Part shown: positions 31,749-40,898 of the stretch, piece by piece
Layout: the number at the start of each line of letters is the position of its first letter
Position numbering within the stretch: position 1 is the stretch's first letter
Assembly (NCBI GenBank): GCA_035493895.1
Contig: DATJHM010000188.1
Span: 1 to 43,326 of the forward strand
Length of the DNA: 43,326 nt
Reading direction: 5' to 3'
From: DATJHM01 sp035493895
Lineage (GTDB): Bacteria; Chloroflexota; Ktedonobacteria; Ktedonobacterales; Ktedonobacteraceae
Position numbers and translations under genes: made by a program
The notes under the pieces: generated by a model
Told to the model about the DNA's origin: nothing
The model's input: the letters and a program-made list of their open reading frames with translations, nothing else
Databases searched by the model: none

Positions 31749-33162
31749 GCCGCGATTGGACGCGGATCAACTTTCGCTCTTTGCCAGCATGGCCCAGGCC
31801 CGCCAGCGTTCGCACGGCATCAATCGTTTCGGGTGCATTGCGCACAAATTCGATCGGTACAGGGATTTGCGCTTTAAAATCCTCCACCGTCATATCATCG
31901 AGAAAACGTGTGCCCTCGTTATCGAGCATGACGCGAGGGAGCAGTACGAGATCCCCCAGATTGCCGTTTGCGTGCAGAGCATCGAGCACGTCCTGACCGC
32001 ACAGCAGTCCGGCGACGGTCACTTCCGCCCCAAAGAAACGGTTCACAATCGGCAAGACCTGTACTTCCATATTCTCAATCTGTTGTATGTCTTCAGCCAG
32101 ACCTTCGATGATAGGCTGAGCCATCATGCTGGTCACCAGGGTCACGCGCCGTTTCTCGGGCATTCGCACCGGCAAGCGTCGTTTGGATCGCGTCCACTGA
32201 TCAATCAGAAAGCGGGTCATGCCCACACCATTTTCGATCTGGGCAAAGGTGCCATAATGTTGCGCCGGGGGAAATTCGTGTCCGGTCAGGTAATACCATT
32301 CATCGGAGAGATAGACAAACGGGTTGCCCTCGGGGTCCGCAGCCTCAAACTCGCGCTGATACACCTCGACCTGGGCAATGATCTCCTCAGCCTCTGCATG
32401 CGTATAATGCCGCAACGGTGGTAGATCACCCGTTTTGATCATATTATTAAATTTCGTCAGTCCGACCGGCACCACCGAGATTGACTCGACCAGCGGACGC
32501 AGTTCGGTCAGTTCGCGAATGCTGCGCCCCAGATATTCGCCATCGTTGATTGTTGGCAGCATGACGAGCTGCGTATGACAGGTGATGCCGATGGTGCCCA
32601 GGCGCTGAATATGCCCGATGATATCGCCCGCGCGCGGTCCGTCAACGATTTTGCGCCGCAGGTCGGGATCAGTGGTATGCACTGAAACGTACAGGGGCGA
32701 TAATTTCTGCTCGTCCAGCCGTTGCCAGTCCTGCTCTTTGAGGTTGGTCAATGTAATAAAGTTCCCAAAGAGGAATGAGTAGCGATAATCGTCATCTTTG
32801 ATATAGAGGGATGAACGCATCCCGTGCTCCAGACCGGGCTGAGGCGCAAAACGCTCGGGCAGGCCTTTGATGAAGCAGAATACGCATTTATTTGCACACT
32901 GACGAATAAAAGGCGTGGGCTCTTCGCCAAATAGCACACCGAGATTCTGGTCGATAGTTTTATCAACGCGCAGCTCTAACTGCGTTTGCTGCCGATCTAT
33001 GCCGACAATTAGCTCTTCATCAGCAGCGTAAAAGCGATAATCCACCAGATCACGGATCAGGTGACCATTAATTGTGCGCAATAAATCACCGGGTTGTAAG
33101 CCAGCTTTATCTGCCGGACTTTCAGGCACAACCTCACGCACCCATCCATACATTTTTGGCAT
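31744..33162 (-). CDS. PDZ/radical-SAM DUF512 protein
   Basis: A 472-residue member of the widespread DUF512 family. The N-terminal 60 residues form a PDZ-like module (VPESPADKAGLQPGDLLRTINGH). A radical-SAM-type cluster follows: C89-x3-C93-x2-C96 in CANKCVFC, then a TIM-barrel-like region (YVSVHTTDPDLRRKIVDGPRAGDI) and the DUF512 C-terminus, including the RFFGAEVTVAGLL block. The function is unknown in detail; members are suspected of radical chemistry or protein maturation. The gene lies downstream of mutL-priA on the same strand, after a 115-base gap without clear signals. The protein sequence is intact. Confidence 0.92.
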   Translation of the reverse strand: MPKMYGWVREVVPESPADKAGLQPGDLLRTINGHLIRDLVDYRFYAADEELIVGIDRQQTQLELRVDKTIDQNLGVLFGEEPTPFIRQCANKCVFCFIKGLPERFAPQPGLEHGMRSSLYIKDDDYRYSFLFGNFITLTNLKEQDWQRLDEQKLSPLYVSVHTTDPDLRRKIVDGPRAGDIIGHIQRLGTIGITCHTQLVMLPTINDGEYLGRSIRELTELRPLVESISVVPVGLTKFNNMIKTGDLPPLRHYTHAEAEEIIAQVEVYQREFEAADPEGNPFVYLSDEWYYLTGHEFPPAQHYGTFAQIENGVGMTRFLIDQWTRSKRRLPVRMPEKRRVTLVTSMMAQPIIEGLAEDIQQIENMEVQVLPIVNRFFGAEVTVAGLLCGQDVLDALHANGNLGDLVLLPRVMLDNEGTRFLDDMTVEDFKAQIPVPIEFVRNAPETIDAVRTLAGLGHAGKERKLIRVQSRL

Positions 33163-33277
33163 CGTTCATTCCTCAGAGCATTTTCAGAAACAGGGGAGAG
33201 ACTTCTTTTTCACGATTATCCTGATGATTATACTCGCAACTCCCTTATGCGTCAAATTATCACCCAGAGTTCGTCTG

Positions 33278-36007
33278 CTACATTGCACTTACCGGATCAA
33301 TATCAATGTCCCAGTCGGGTGCGTCGATAACTCGCAACAAACGCGCCAGATCTGGCCCTCGTACGATCATTTGCCAGTGGTATTTATTGCGCACACGTTC
33401 AGTTAAAGCAGGAGCGGGACCGACGATGTCCGTATCCTCCATGCCCAGGCGCTCAATCCAGCCGCTCATCTTCTCGTAAAGCACCATCGCTTCGTTCTGG
33501 CAGCGATGACGATTCTCGTGGCTATACGTCAACTTCACAAACTGACGGAAGGGAGGGTAGCGATAACGCCTTCTGGCTTCGATCTCGGCAGTGTAAAACT
33601 CATGGTAGTCGTGGCGTGAGGCCGTATCAACACAAAAATGCTGTGGATTAAAGGTCTGGATGATGACCCGTCCCTCCTCTTTACCGCGTCCAGCGCGCCC
33701 GGCCACCTGGGTCAGCAATGAAAAAGTTCGTTCAGGCGAGGCAAAATCGGGAATATTCAAGCCAATATCCGCTGAGACGACGCCGACCAGCGTCACGCCC
33801 GGCAGGTCCAGGCCTTTGGCGATCATTTGTGTCCCAATAAGAATATCTGCCTCGCGATTGGCAAAACGGTCCAGCAATTGTTCATGCGCATGGCGACTGC
33901 GCGCAGTATCACGATCCCAGCGCAAGAGCCGCGCCTGCGGAAAGCTCTTTTGTATCGTTTCCTGTACTCTCTCGGTCCCCAGCCCAAAATAACGAATGCC
34001 CGAACCTTTACAGTTCGGACAAAAACGAATGGCTTTATGCTGCTTGCCACAATAGTGGCAGAGGAGCAGGCGCTCGGTCGAATGATAGGTGAGAGGCACA
34101 TCGCAATCCTCACACATCGCCACATACCCACAGTCCCGACAGAGAATGCAGCTTGCGGTACCACGACGATTCAAAAATAAAATCGCCTGCTGGCCTTCTT
34201 GCAACGTCTTTTCCAGCTCCTCTTGCAGACGTCGACTGATAATACTGGTATTGCCCGCATGCAATTCGTTACGCAGATCAACAACTTCAACCAGCGGCAT
34301 TTGCGCACCAATACGCGCAGGTAACTCGACGAGCTGATAGCGCCGCTCTTCTACTGCTCGATAGAACGATTCGAGCGACGGTGTGGCACTCCCCAGCACT
34401 ACGGGGATGCCCAAAATCTGCCCGAGGATCAGCGCGGCCTCGCGCGCGTGGTAGGTTGGGCGGCGCTCGCTCTGCTTATAGGCCGGTTCATGCTCTTCGT
34501 CGACAATGATGATCCCCAGATCGGGCAGGGGCGCAAACAGTGCAGAACGCGAGCCGATGACGACATCCACTTCGCCCGCCCGAATACGTCGCCACTCGTC
34601 ATAACGCTCCCCTGTACTTAATTCGCTGTGCACGATCGCGACCCGTTCGGGAAAACGCGCCGCCACACGCTGCACCGCCTGCGTCGTCAGCGCGATCTCG
34701 GGCACCAGCACCATGCCCCGCTTGCCCTGTGCGATAACAGCGGCTAACGCCTGGAGATAGACCTCCGTCTTGCCACTGCCAGTAACCCCATGCAACAGAA
34801 TGGGCAAGGGCTCTGCGTCCTCCGAAGGTTCCGCCGACTCATCATCGCCACGCTCTGACATACGCTCCCACATCCTGACATTTTCCAGAATCTGGTCCAG
34901 CGCATTCTGCTGGTCTGGCGTCAGCTCCAGCGCAAGACTTGTAGGAAGCTGGCGACCCGCCATCGGGTCACGCCTCACCTCGGTCTCTTCAATTGTTACG
35001 ATGCGATCCTGTACAAGCCGGTTCAGTTGAGCATCGGTCAATCCGCTCGCTTTACAGAGTGCATTAGGCGTCCAATGGCTCTGCATCTGCGTATCATGCA
35101 GCAATAAATCAACGGCTGCCAGCTGACGTTGAGCGATCAAACGAGCTTTATCGTGGGCGGTCAGAACAAGCGTCGAAACTTCCTCCCTGGATATGGACCA
35201 GGGGGAGAGCAGCGTCTCTTTTTTTTTGCCGGACCCTTCCGGGCGCTTCCGCGCAGTATTGACGGGCTGATAATCCGACGACTCCTGAAAATGCATTTGC
35301 AAACGCTCCTGCGTACGACTACGCCACTGCTCCAGCGTTGCATCACGCGCCAACAAACGCACAATGCGCTTCGTACGTATCCTCGCTCTGGGAGCGGCCA
35401 GTTCAGCCTCTTGCTCAATCAAACCACTACTATGCACCTCTTTCAGCAGTTCTCTCGCTCGTTTAGGACCCAGCATCTCTTTCAGGCGCACAATATTTAT
35501 CTCTCCCTCCGAAAGCAAAAGACCAACCAGTGCCTGTATGCGCAGGGACGCGCCCTGCCCGGCTTCCAGTTCCGAGAGATTCTCTGTCACCAGACGCAGC
35601 ACTGTTTGAGAGCGCTGAACCAGGCCCGGTGGCAGCATTGCCTGTACCACCACAGCCAGAGCCGTGACATAATAGTCAGACAGCCAGACAGCCAGCGTCA
35701 TCTGGTATGGCAATAACGCTGGCTCACGATCAAGGATGGAGCGAATAGGACGTAAAGCAGTTCCGCTGACAGTTTCATCCAGAGAATCGACCTCGACCTC
35801 ATAAAAATACTCCTCTTCCTCCTCTTCGTCTACATCTTCCCCACTCCGCAATTCCCAGATGATCCCCTCAACCAGGCGTTCGCCGTATGGCACAGCAACG
35901 AGCTGCCCGATCTGAGCCTCGGCGACAAATTCCGCAGGTACCTGATAGGAGAGCAAGGGATGTGCCAGATTCCAGCTCGCAGCAAAGGTCAGCACATCAG
36001 CCAGCAT
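33278..36007 (-). CDS. priA: Primosomal protein N' (replication restart helicase PriA)
   Basis: PriA recognises stalled forks and reloads the replicative helicase. The Walker A is GVTGSGKTEVYLQ with K413, the Walker B is DEEHEPAYKQ, and the zinc-binding region has paired Cys from about residue 620: CILCRDCGYVAMCEDCDVPL and CHYCGKQHKAIRFCPNCKGSG. QMIAKGLDLP and QVAGRAGRG are motifs V-VI. The 909-residue length exceeds E. coli PriA (732). Extra acidic residues (DEEEEEEYFYE, near residue 55) and an insert at about 240-290 account for part of this. The start lies two bases from the mutL stop, so the two genes are tightly coupled. Confidence 0.97.
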   Translation of the reverse strand: MLADVLTFAASWNLAHPLLSYQVPAEFVAEAQIGQLVAVPYGERLVEGIIWELRSGEDVDEEEEEEYFYEVEVDSLDETVSGTALRPIRSILDREPALLPYQMTLAVWLSDYYVTALAVVVQAMLPPGLVQRSQTVLRLVTENLSELEAGQGASLRIQALVGLLLSEGEINIVRLKEMLGPKRARELLKEVHSSGLIEQEAELAAPRARIRTKRIVRLLARDATLEQWRSRTQERLQMHFQESSDYQPVNTARKRPEGSGKKKETLLSPWSISREEVSTLVLTAHDKARLIAQRQLAAVDLLLHDTQMQSHWTPNALCKASGLTDAQLNRLVQDRIVTIEETEVRRDPMAGRQLPTSLALELTPDQQNALDQILENVRMWERMSERGDDESAEPSEDAEPLPILLHGVTGSGKTEVYLQALAAVIAQGKRGMVLVPEIALTTQAVQRVAARFPERVAIVHSELSTGERYDEWRRIRAGEVDVVIGSRSALFAPLPDLGIIIVDEEHEPAYKQSERRPTYHAREAALILGQILGIPVVLGSATPSLESFYRAVEERRYQLVELPARIGAQMPLVEVVDLRNELHAGNTSIISRRLQEELEKTLQEGQQAILFLNRRGTASCILCRDCGYVAMCEDCDVPLTYHSTERLLLCHYCGKQHKAIRFCPNCKGSGIRYFGLGTERVQETIQKSFPQARLLRWDRDTARSRHAHEQLLDRFANREADILIGTQMIAKGLDLPGVTLVGVVSADIGLNIPDFASPERTFSLLTQVAGRAGRGKEEGRVIIQTFNPQHFCVDTASRHDYHEFYTAEIEARRRYRYPPFRQFVKLTYSHENRHRCQNEAMVLYEKMSGWIERLGMEDTDIVGPAPALTERVRNKYHWQMIVRGPDLARLLRVIDAPDWDIDIDPVSAM

Positions 36008-36009
36008 AG

Positions 36010-38148
36010 TTAACGTCTCCCAAACTCACGCTCTAGAGCAGACAGACTGAAATGCACCATAGTTGGCCGCCCGTGGCAGCAGCTAAACGGCGCTCTGGTC
36101 TGTTCTAACTGCTCCAACATCTCGCGCATCTCACTGACGGTCAAAAAGTAGTTGGCTTTGATCGCGGCTTTGCAGGCGACATTTGCCAGCGCGCGCTCTT
36201 CCCATGTCTCCGTATGGCCCAGACTTTCAGGCGCGGTCAGATCCACAAGCAATTCGTGTAGCGAACGCGCATTCATCTGCTTCACCAGCACACTGGGCAC
36301 GGCCTGTATCTCCAGCATATGGGTAGTAGCCGAAGCAAACGCAAAGCCTATCTGCTCCAGTTGGGGCCGATGTTCTTCAAGCGCTTCGAGCTCGGTTGGC
36401 GCAAGATCAAGAGGAATTGGTGTAAGCAGCAATTGAGAGAGTGGCGTGCGAGCTTTGAGCGCAGCCACCATGCGCTCCAGCAGAATACGCTCGTGAGCAG
36501 CATGTTGATCCACCAGAAACATCCCATCCTCACCTTCCGTCACGATAAAGCTCTGCGCGACCTGACCCACCACGCGCAACCGTGGCAATTTACGAGGTTG
36601 CGTCGGATCAACCCGGGTCCCTGCCCATACTTCCTCACTGGCACTGGCCTCGCGCTTTACCTCTTCTGCATGCGCTTCCTGCGATAACCTGTCTTCAAGC
36701 TTTTCTTCCCCCTGACCGGAAGGCTGTGACAAAGCGGCTTGCTCTACTTGTGCGGCCAGTGGAGCAGCGGGGGACGACTCAATGCGTGGTGTCGCCGCAT
36801 AATCCGCGCGGTTCGCCACTTGATTGCGCACATGGCTCTGCCAGAGCCGCGCCATCACTGGTGGTCGGGTGCCAGTCTCTTCTTCCGTCACAGTCAGCCA
36901 GGGATTATCGTGTGGGTACGTTGTCTCTTTCTCCGGTCCGGTCGTTGGTGAGGAGATCGTAAAGGGACGATCATCGCTGCCCGTATCATCCAGTTCATCC
37001 AGACCTGCCAGCGGATCATCTTCCTCTGCTTCTTGCACAATGGGAGAAACTGTACTTGCCCGCTCTGGAGCCATCTCTGCGCCCTGCTCCTCCACCTGTG
37101 ATGCAGTAGTAGAGCGACGTGATTGCCATTGCGGCATCTGCGGCTCTTCCAGCAAAGCAGCGCGAACCGCACGCAGAATAGCGGCAAAGATCGGGCGCTC
37201 TTTCAAAAAACGAATCTCCGTCTTGGCAGGATGAACATTGACGTCCAACAAGCCAGGATCGACCTGGATATTGACCACCGCGATGGGATGCCGTCCGGGG
37301 AGCAGGAGCGAGTGATAGGCCCCCTCCACCGCAGAAGTCAGCATGCGACTCAGAACCCAGCGCCGATTGACAAAAAATGAGATATACTGGCGCGTACTTT
37401 TATAGCTGACAGGACGGCTGACATAGCCACTCACCACCGGCCTCCCCTCATTATCGCCCCTGCTCGATTCGCCACTCTGTAGCGAAACCATCTGCTCCGC
37501 AATCTGCAAACCATAGACTTCGACAAGCACACTGGCAAGCTGCCCATCGCCGGGAGTCGCAAAAATCTGTCGCCCTTCGCTAAAAACGCTAAAACGAATT
37601 TCAGGATAGGCCAGCGCGTATTGTTCCAGCAAATGATGACAATGGCTGACCTCGGTATTGCGGCTCTTGAGAAATTTCAAGCGCGCCGGAACCGCGCTAA
37701 ACAGATTGCGAACAACGAGCGCCGTGCCCTCTGGAGAAGCAGCTGGACTGACCGCCGAGATTTGCCCATTGCTCGCGCTGATCTCCGCTCCCTGCTCAGC
37801 TCCACGCGCGTGGCTCAGCAAATTCACTTCAGCCACCGCCGCAATACTGGCCAACGCCTCGCCCCGGAAACCCAGGGAACGGATGCGTTCCAGATCATCA
37901 ATCTGTGCCACCTTGCTGGTCGCATGGCGCTCCAGAGCCAGCGGCAATTCTTCCGGCGGGATACCACTCCCATTATCAGTCACACGAATAAGCTGGAGCC
38001 CACCGTGGACCAGATCCACACGAATTTGCGTCGCTCCGGCATCAATGCTATTTTCAATGAGCTCTTTCACTACCGAAGCAGGCCGCTCCACCACCTCACC
38101 GGCTGCAATCTTTGCCGCGACATCAGGTGCCAGTTGACGAATTGGCAT
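36010..38148 (-). CDS. mutL: DNA mismatch repair endonuclease MutL
   Basis: MutL links mismatch recognition to strand incision. The GHKL ATPase N-terminus holds KIAAGEVVERPASVVKELIENSIDAGAT, DNGSGIP, HATSKV and LGFRGEAL. The C-terminal endonuclease motif DQHA(x)2E(x)4E begins at D547, so it nicks DNA itself, as in organisms without MutH. Conserved C-terminal ACKAAIKAN is present, and CPHGRP is here CCHGRP. A long disordered linker (about 350-520) separates the halves. I use ATG 38148 (712 residues); the longer frame starts with a TTG. The gene lies directly before priA and a TATAAT element (38213-38218) may be its -10 box. Confidence 0.97.
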   Translation of the reverse strand: MPIRQLAPDVAAKIAAGEVVERPASVVKELIENSIDAGATQIRVDLVHGGLQLIRVTDNGSGIPPEELPLALERHATSKVAQIDDLERIRSLGFRGEALASIAAVAEVNLLSHARGAEQGAEISASNGQISAVSPAASPEGTALVVRNLFSAVPARLKFLKSRNTEVSHCHHLLEQYALAYPEIRFSVFSEGRQIFATPGDGQLASVLVEVYGLQIAEQMVSLQSGESSRGDNEGRPVVSGYVSRPVSYKSTRQYISFFVNRRWVLSRMLTSAVEGAYHSLLLPGRHPIAVVNIQVDPGLLDVNVHPAKTEIRFLKERPIFAAILRAVRAALLEEPQMPQWQSRRSTTASQVEEQGAEMAPERASTVSPIVQEAEEDDPLAGLDELDDTGSDDRPFTISSPTTGPEKETTYPHDNPWLTVTEEETGTRPPVMARLWQSHVRNQVANRADYAATPRIESSPAAPLAAQVEQAALSQPSGQGEEKLEDRLSQEAHAEEVKREASASEEVWAGTRVDPTQPRKLPRLRVVGQVAQSFIVTEGEDGMFLVDQHAAHERILLERMVAALKARTPLSQLLLTPIPLDLAPTELEALEEHRPQLEQIGFAFASATTHMLEIQAVPSVLVKQMNARSLHELLVDLTAPESLGHTETWEERALANVACKAAIKANYFLTVSEMREMLEQLEQTRAPFSCCHGRPTMVHFSLSALEREFGRR

Positions 38149-38212
38149 ATTCTCTTCTCTCCCCCAGCGCAACGATATTTCTCAGAAAAATAAGAACGCG
38201 TGTTCAGGATGC

Positions 38213-38218
38213 ATTATA
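38213..38218 (-). promoter_or_regulatory. Possible mutL -10 element
   Basis: TATAAT on the minus strand about 65 bases before the mutL ATG, preceded by a TGG that could make it an extended -10. No clear -35 sequence is present at the usual distance. It lies in the 97-base gap between mutL and the PIN toxin gene. Confidence 0.35.
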
Positions 38219-38245
38219 CCATAGCAGTGACCAGAAAGAGAACCG

Positions 38246-38632
38246 CTAACGAATGACCTGCACAACAATACCCAACTTCAGGCTACTCCAGGCGCTATTC
38301 GTTGTCAACACAGGCAACTTTAACAATTGGGCCAGGGCAAGACAGGCTCTATCTTCCAGAGACAGCCGTATCTGCCTCGCAGGTGACGGCAAAAGGCCTG
38401 CTCTATAAGCCATTGCCGTATCAAAGTCAACAAGTTCGAGATTTGGCAACACGAGCACTTTATAAATCGTGACGGCTGGCATTCCTGCTTCACTCAGCTT
38501 TGTCACTACCTCGGCAAGGTTTACCTGGGAGATAGCAGCACCTGCGATCAGGGCCTGCTCAACCATTTCATGACCTTTTTCTCGCTGTAAGAATGCCAGC
38601 AGGGCAGATGCATCTAAGACGCAGGTTTTCAC
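38246..38632 (-). CDS. vapC: PIN-domain toxin (VapC-like)
   Basis: PIN-domain ribonucleases of toxin-antitoxin pairs cleave RNA with a Mg2+-bound acidic cluster. The 128-residue protein starts CVLDASALLAFLQREKG, with the first acidic residue at D7. It has an Asn-Leu-Ala-Glu segment (E near 39) and the LSLEDRACLALAQLLKLPVLTTNSAW segment, whose Asp residues complete the site. The gene overlaps its antitoxin by ATGA (38629-38632), the standard coupling. The pair is not next to recognisable mobile elements. The catalytic residues look complete, so the toxin is probably active. Confidence 0.93.
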   Translation of the reverse strand: MKTCVLDASALLAFLQREKGHEMVEQALIAGAAISQVNLAEVVTKLSEAGMPAVTIYKVLVLPNLELVDFDTAMAYRAGLLPSPARQIRLSLEDRACLALAQLLKLPVLTTNSAWSSLKLGIVVQVIR

Positions 38633-38874
38633 ACGTCCCTCTCCTGACGACGCCCGGCGATCAACTCATCTGCAAGTGAACGATCCGCAGAGACGTAACG
38701 GCCAACCAGATCTTGAGCACGTTTCAGTGCAGATCTCAGTGTAAAGATGCGCAATTCGCTCTCTTCTAACCGTATCACCACTTCATCACCTGGCTGCAAG
38801 CTAAGCTCCTGCCAGTACTCAGCGGGGACCATAATCCCTCCGCCCTCAGTTATCTTTGTTCTTATCTCTTTCAC
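38629..38874 (-). CDS. vapB: AbrB/MazE-like antitoxin (VapB-like)
   Basis: An 81-residue antitoxin. Residues 1-48 form a swapped-hairpin AbrB/SpoVT-type DNA-binding fold (KEIRTKITEGGGIMVPAEYWQELSLQPGDEVVIRLEESELRIFT); residues 50-81 are an acidic and helical toxin-binding tail (QDLVGRYVSADRSLADELIAGRRQERDV). The start is GTG, with AAGGAG eight bases upstream. It lies first in the operon, before the PIN toxin, and probably represses its own promoter through the palindrome at 38929-38948. Confidence 0.92.
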   Translation of the reverse strand: MKEIRTKITEGGGIMVPAEYWQELSLQPGDEVVIRLEESELRIFTLRSALKRAQDLVGRYVSADRSLADELIAGRRQERDV

Positions 38875-39264
38875 GCGTCAACTCCTTATCAAGAATGGGG
38901 TATTCTGAAATAGTCTGACGTTGTAGCAGTATACTATTATACATATACGAATACCTACCCTCATTGGGAAAAGAAGAGGGAAAAAATAGTAACCCTACCA
39001 TCAACCATCTATCCCCAAAAACTTCTTTTTTTCCCCTCCAAATATGTAATACAGAAGCAAAATGAAAAAGCGGAAACAATTTCAGGGATATTTTTCACTC
39101 TTCTCCATTTTGCTTGCCATACTTATTCACAGGAGTCCATCGCCCGGTCTTATCTGTATATCGCGCACATACGTTTGATATCGCCAACTGATACGCATTC
39201 TCGCCAGTAGCAGGATGTGATACTATAACGCAAAGAGGTCTGTAAAGAAAGGACATTGTGTACC
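38875..39264. other. 390-base gap between the TA pair and the M20 peptidase
   Basis: Divergent intergenic region. It holds the TA promoter and operator at 38929-38948, an AT-rich stretch with runs of A and T around 38970-39080, and the ribosome binding site of the M20 gene. No reading frame looks real. No terminator or known RNA is visible. Confidence 0.6.
38929..38948 (-). promoter_or_regulatory. Putative TA promoter/operator
   Basis: GTATAC...GTATAC-like dyad: GTATA and TATAC arms of 5 bases around 10, spanning the minus-strand TATAAT at 38941-38936. An operator laid over a -10 box is typical of autoregulated TA modules. The -35 is not clear. Confidence 0.45.
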
Positions 39265-40641
39265 GTGACGTCACTCGATCCCCAGTTTGAAACATATATT
39301 GCAGAACATCAACAGGACTTTCTTGAAGAGCTAAAGGGCTGGCTACGTATTCCCAGCATCAGTACGCTACCAGAACATATCGGCGATATTCAGCAGGCAG
39401 CAGCATATGCCGTTGAGCAACTCAAAAAAATAGGTTTTGAACGCGCTGAGGCCATCGAGACGCAGGGCAATCCTCTCGTCTACGGCGAATGGCTGAAAGC
39501 TCCGGGGAAACCTACGCTCCTTATATATGGACACTATGATGTACAGCCGGTTGATCCGGTCGAACTCTGGACTACGCCTCCTTTTGAGCCCACAATTCGC
39601 AATGGCAATCTCTATTGTCGGGGCGCCTCGGACGATAAGGGACAGGTGATGCTGGTCTTTAAAGCGCTTGAGACCCTTATGAACGTCAACGGCACGCTCC
39701 CTATCAATGTTAAGGTGCTGATCGAGGGCGAGGAAGAGGCGGGCGGCGCTGCCATTGAGCAGTATGTTCGCACGTATCCAGAACGCCTGAGCTGCGATGC
39801 CGCGTTTATTTGTGATACCCATATGCCATCGAAAGAGATTCCCGCGCTGATCTATGGCCTGCGTGGCATTACCTACACGGAGGTTGAGGTTCAGGGGGCA
39901 AGACGCGACCTGCACTCAGGCAGCTACGGTGGCATTGCTCCCAATCCTCTCCATGCTCTGGCAATTATCATCGGTCGCTTGAAAGATGCTGATGGGCATA
40001 TCCATATTCCTGGCCTGTATGATCGCTTGCGCAAACCGACACATACGGAACGCGAATTCTGGGATCATGATCCGCTGCACATCGGCGAATCGCTCCGCGA
40101 AGAGATGGGCGTCGAGCAGTTTTCAGGCGAGCTAGAGCATCCGCCCCTGGAGCGCATCTCGGCACGTCCAACGCTAGAAGTACACGGCATCAGCGGTGGT
40201 TTTGTTGGCGAGGGCGCAAAGACCGTTATTCCAGCCGTGGCAAAGGCCAAGATCAGTCTGCGCCTGCCATCCGATCTGACCTCGCAGGATGTCTTTCTCC
40301 TCTTTGAGCGCGCAGTGAAAGAGGCAGCCCCACCGGACGTTCAGGTCAAAGTCGTGAATGTCCATGGAGGCGAGGGTATTCTGGTCTCGCCGGATAGTCC
40401 CCCGATGGTCGCCGCTGCTGCTGCGCTCAAAGAGGTGTATGGCAAAGAACCGATCTATCTACGCGAAGGCGGCTCTATTCCCGTAGCCGCGCTCTTCTAT
40501 GAGAAACTCGGTGTGCCGGTGGTGTTAATGGGCTTCGGTCTGCCAGATGACAATCTGCATGCACCAAACGAAAAATATTCGCTTGAGCAGTTTTTCAACG
40601 GCGTACGCACGGTTACCAGCTTCTTATTGAAGATGGCATAA
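39265..40641 (+). CDS. M20 family metallopeptidase (dipeptidase-like)
   Basis: M20 peptidases use two Zn2+ ions to hydrolyse small peptides or deacylate. The metal ligands are visible: H90 in YGHYDVQPVDP, the bridging Asp in GASDDKGQ, the Glu pair in EGEEEAGG (general base and ligand), the Asp in CDTHMP and the His in LHAPNEKYS. The inserted dimerisation domain carries the DLHSGSYGG motif. The length (458 residues) and the 'LWTTPPFEPTIRNGNLYCRG' block suit the carnosinase/CPG2-like dipeptidase branch. GTG 39265 is the best start; a TTG at 39256 is too close to the AAGG site. No neighbours suggest its substrate. Confidence 0.95.
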   Translation: MTSLDPQFETYIAEHQQDFLEELKGWLRIPSISTLPEHIGDIQQAAAYAVEQLKKIGFERAEAIETQGNPLVYGEWLKAPGKPTLLIYGHYDVQPVDPVELWTTPPFEPTIRNGNLYCRGASDDKGQVMLVFKALETLMNVNGTLPINVKVLIEGEEEAGGAAIEQYVRTYPERLSCDAAFICDTHMPSKEIPALIYGLRGITYTEVEVQGARRDLHSGSYGGIAPNPLHALAIIIGRLKDADGHIHIPGLYDRLRKPTHTEREFWDHDPLHIGESLREEMGVEQFSGELEHPPLERISARPTLEVHGISGGFVGEGAKTVIPAVAKAKISLRLPSDLTSQDVFLLFERAVKEAAPPDVQVKVVNVHGGEGILVSPDSPPMVAAAAALKEVYGKEPIYLREGGSIPVAALFYEKLGVPVVLMGFGLPDDNLHAPNEKYSLEQFFNGVRTVTSFLLKMA

Positions 40642-40665
40642 TATTCCCAACCCATGAGGGTCGTT

Positions 40666-40795
40666 CCGGGCGCAGATAAACAGCGCCTCTACGAAGATGT
40701 ATAGGGCGGCCCTACACCGACGATTACGGCCATGTAGATACAATTTATCGCTGTCTCGCGTCCCGGGCGCAGATAAACAGCGCCTCTACGAAGAT
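40666..40795. repeat. 33-bp direct repeat element with palindrome
   Basis: An identical 33-bp unit occurs at 40666-40698 and 40763-40795, 97 bases apart. Each holds a short hairpin (GGCGC / GCGCC around AGATAAACA). Between them lies a 13-bp palindrome TAGGGC-G-GCCCTA at 40702-40714. The element sits in the gap between the M20 gene and lgt, and looks like an interspersed repeat unit (REP- or MITE-like) rather than a promoter. No other copy is in this window. Confidence 0.7.
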
Positions 40796-40898
40796 TGTAT
40801 ACATTTTACTTCCAGCTTGCTTGCGCAGTTTCTCAGAGCATATTATCATTAGGAGAAGAGAAATTGCCGTGTTTTTTGTTCGTTTGGAGTTTATTTAT

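Noticed and set aside
31756..32424. Plus-strand 222-codon frame under the DUF512 gene
   Set aside because: Shadow of the radical-SAM gene and without a promoter or family match.
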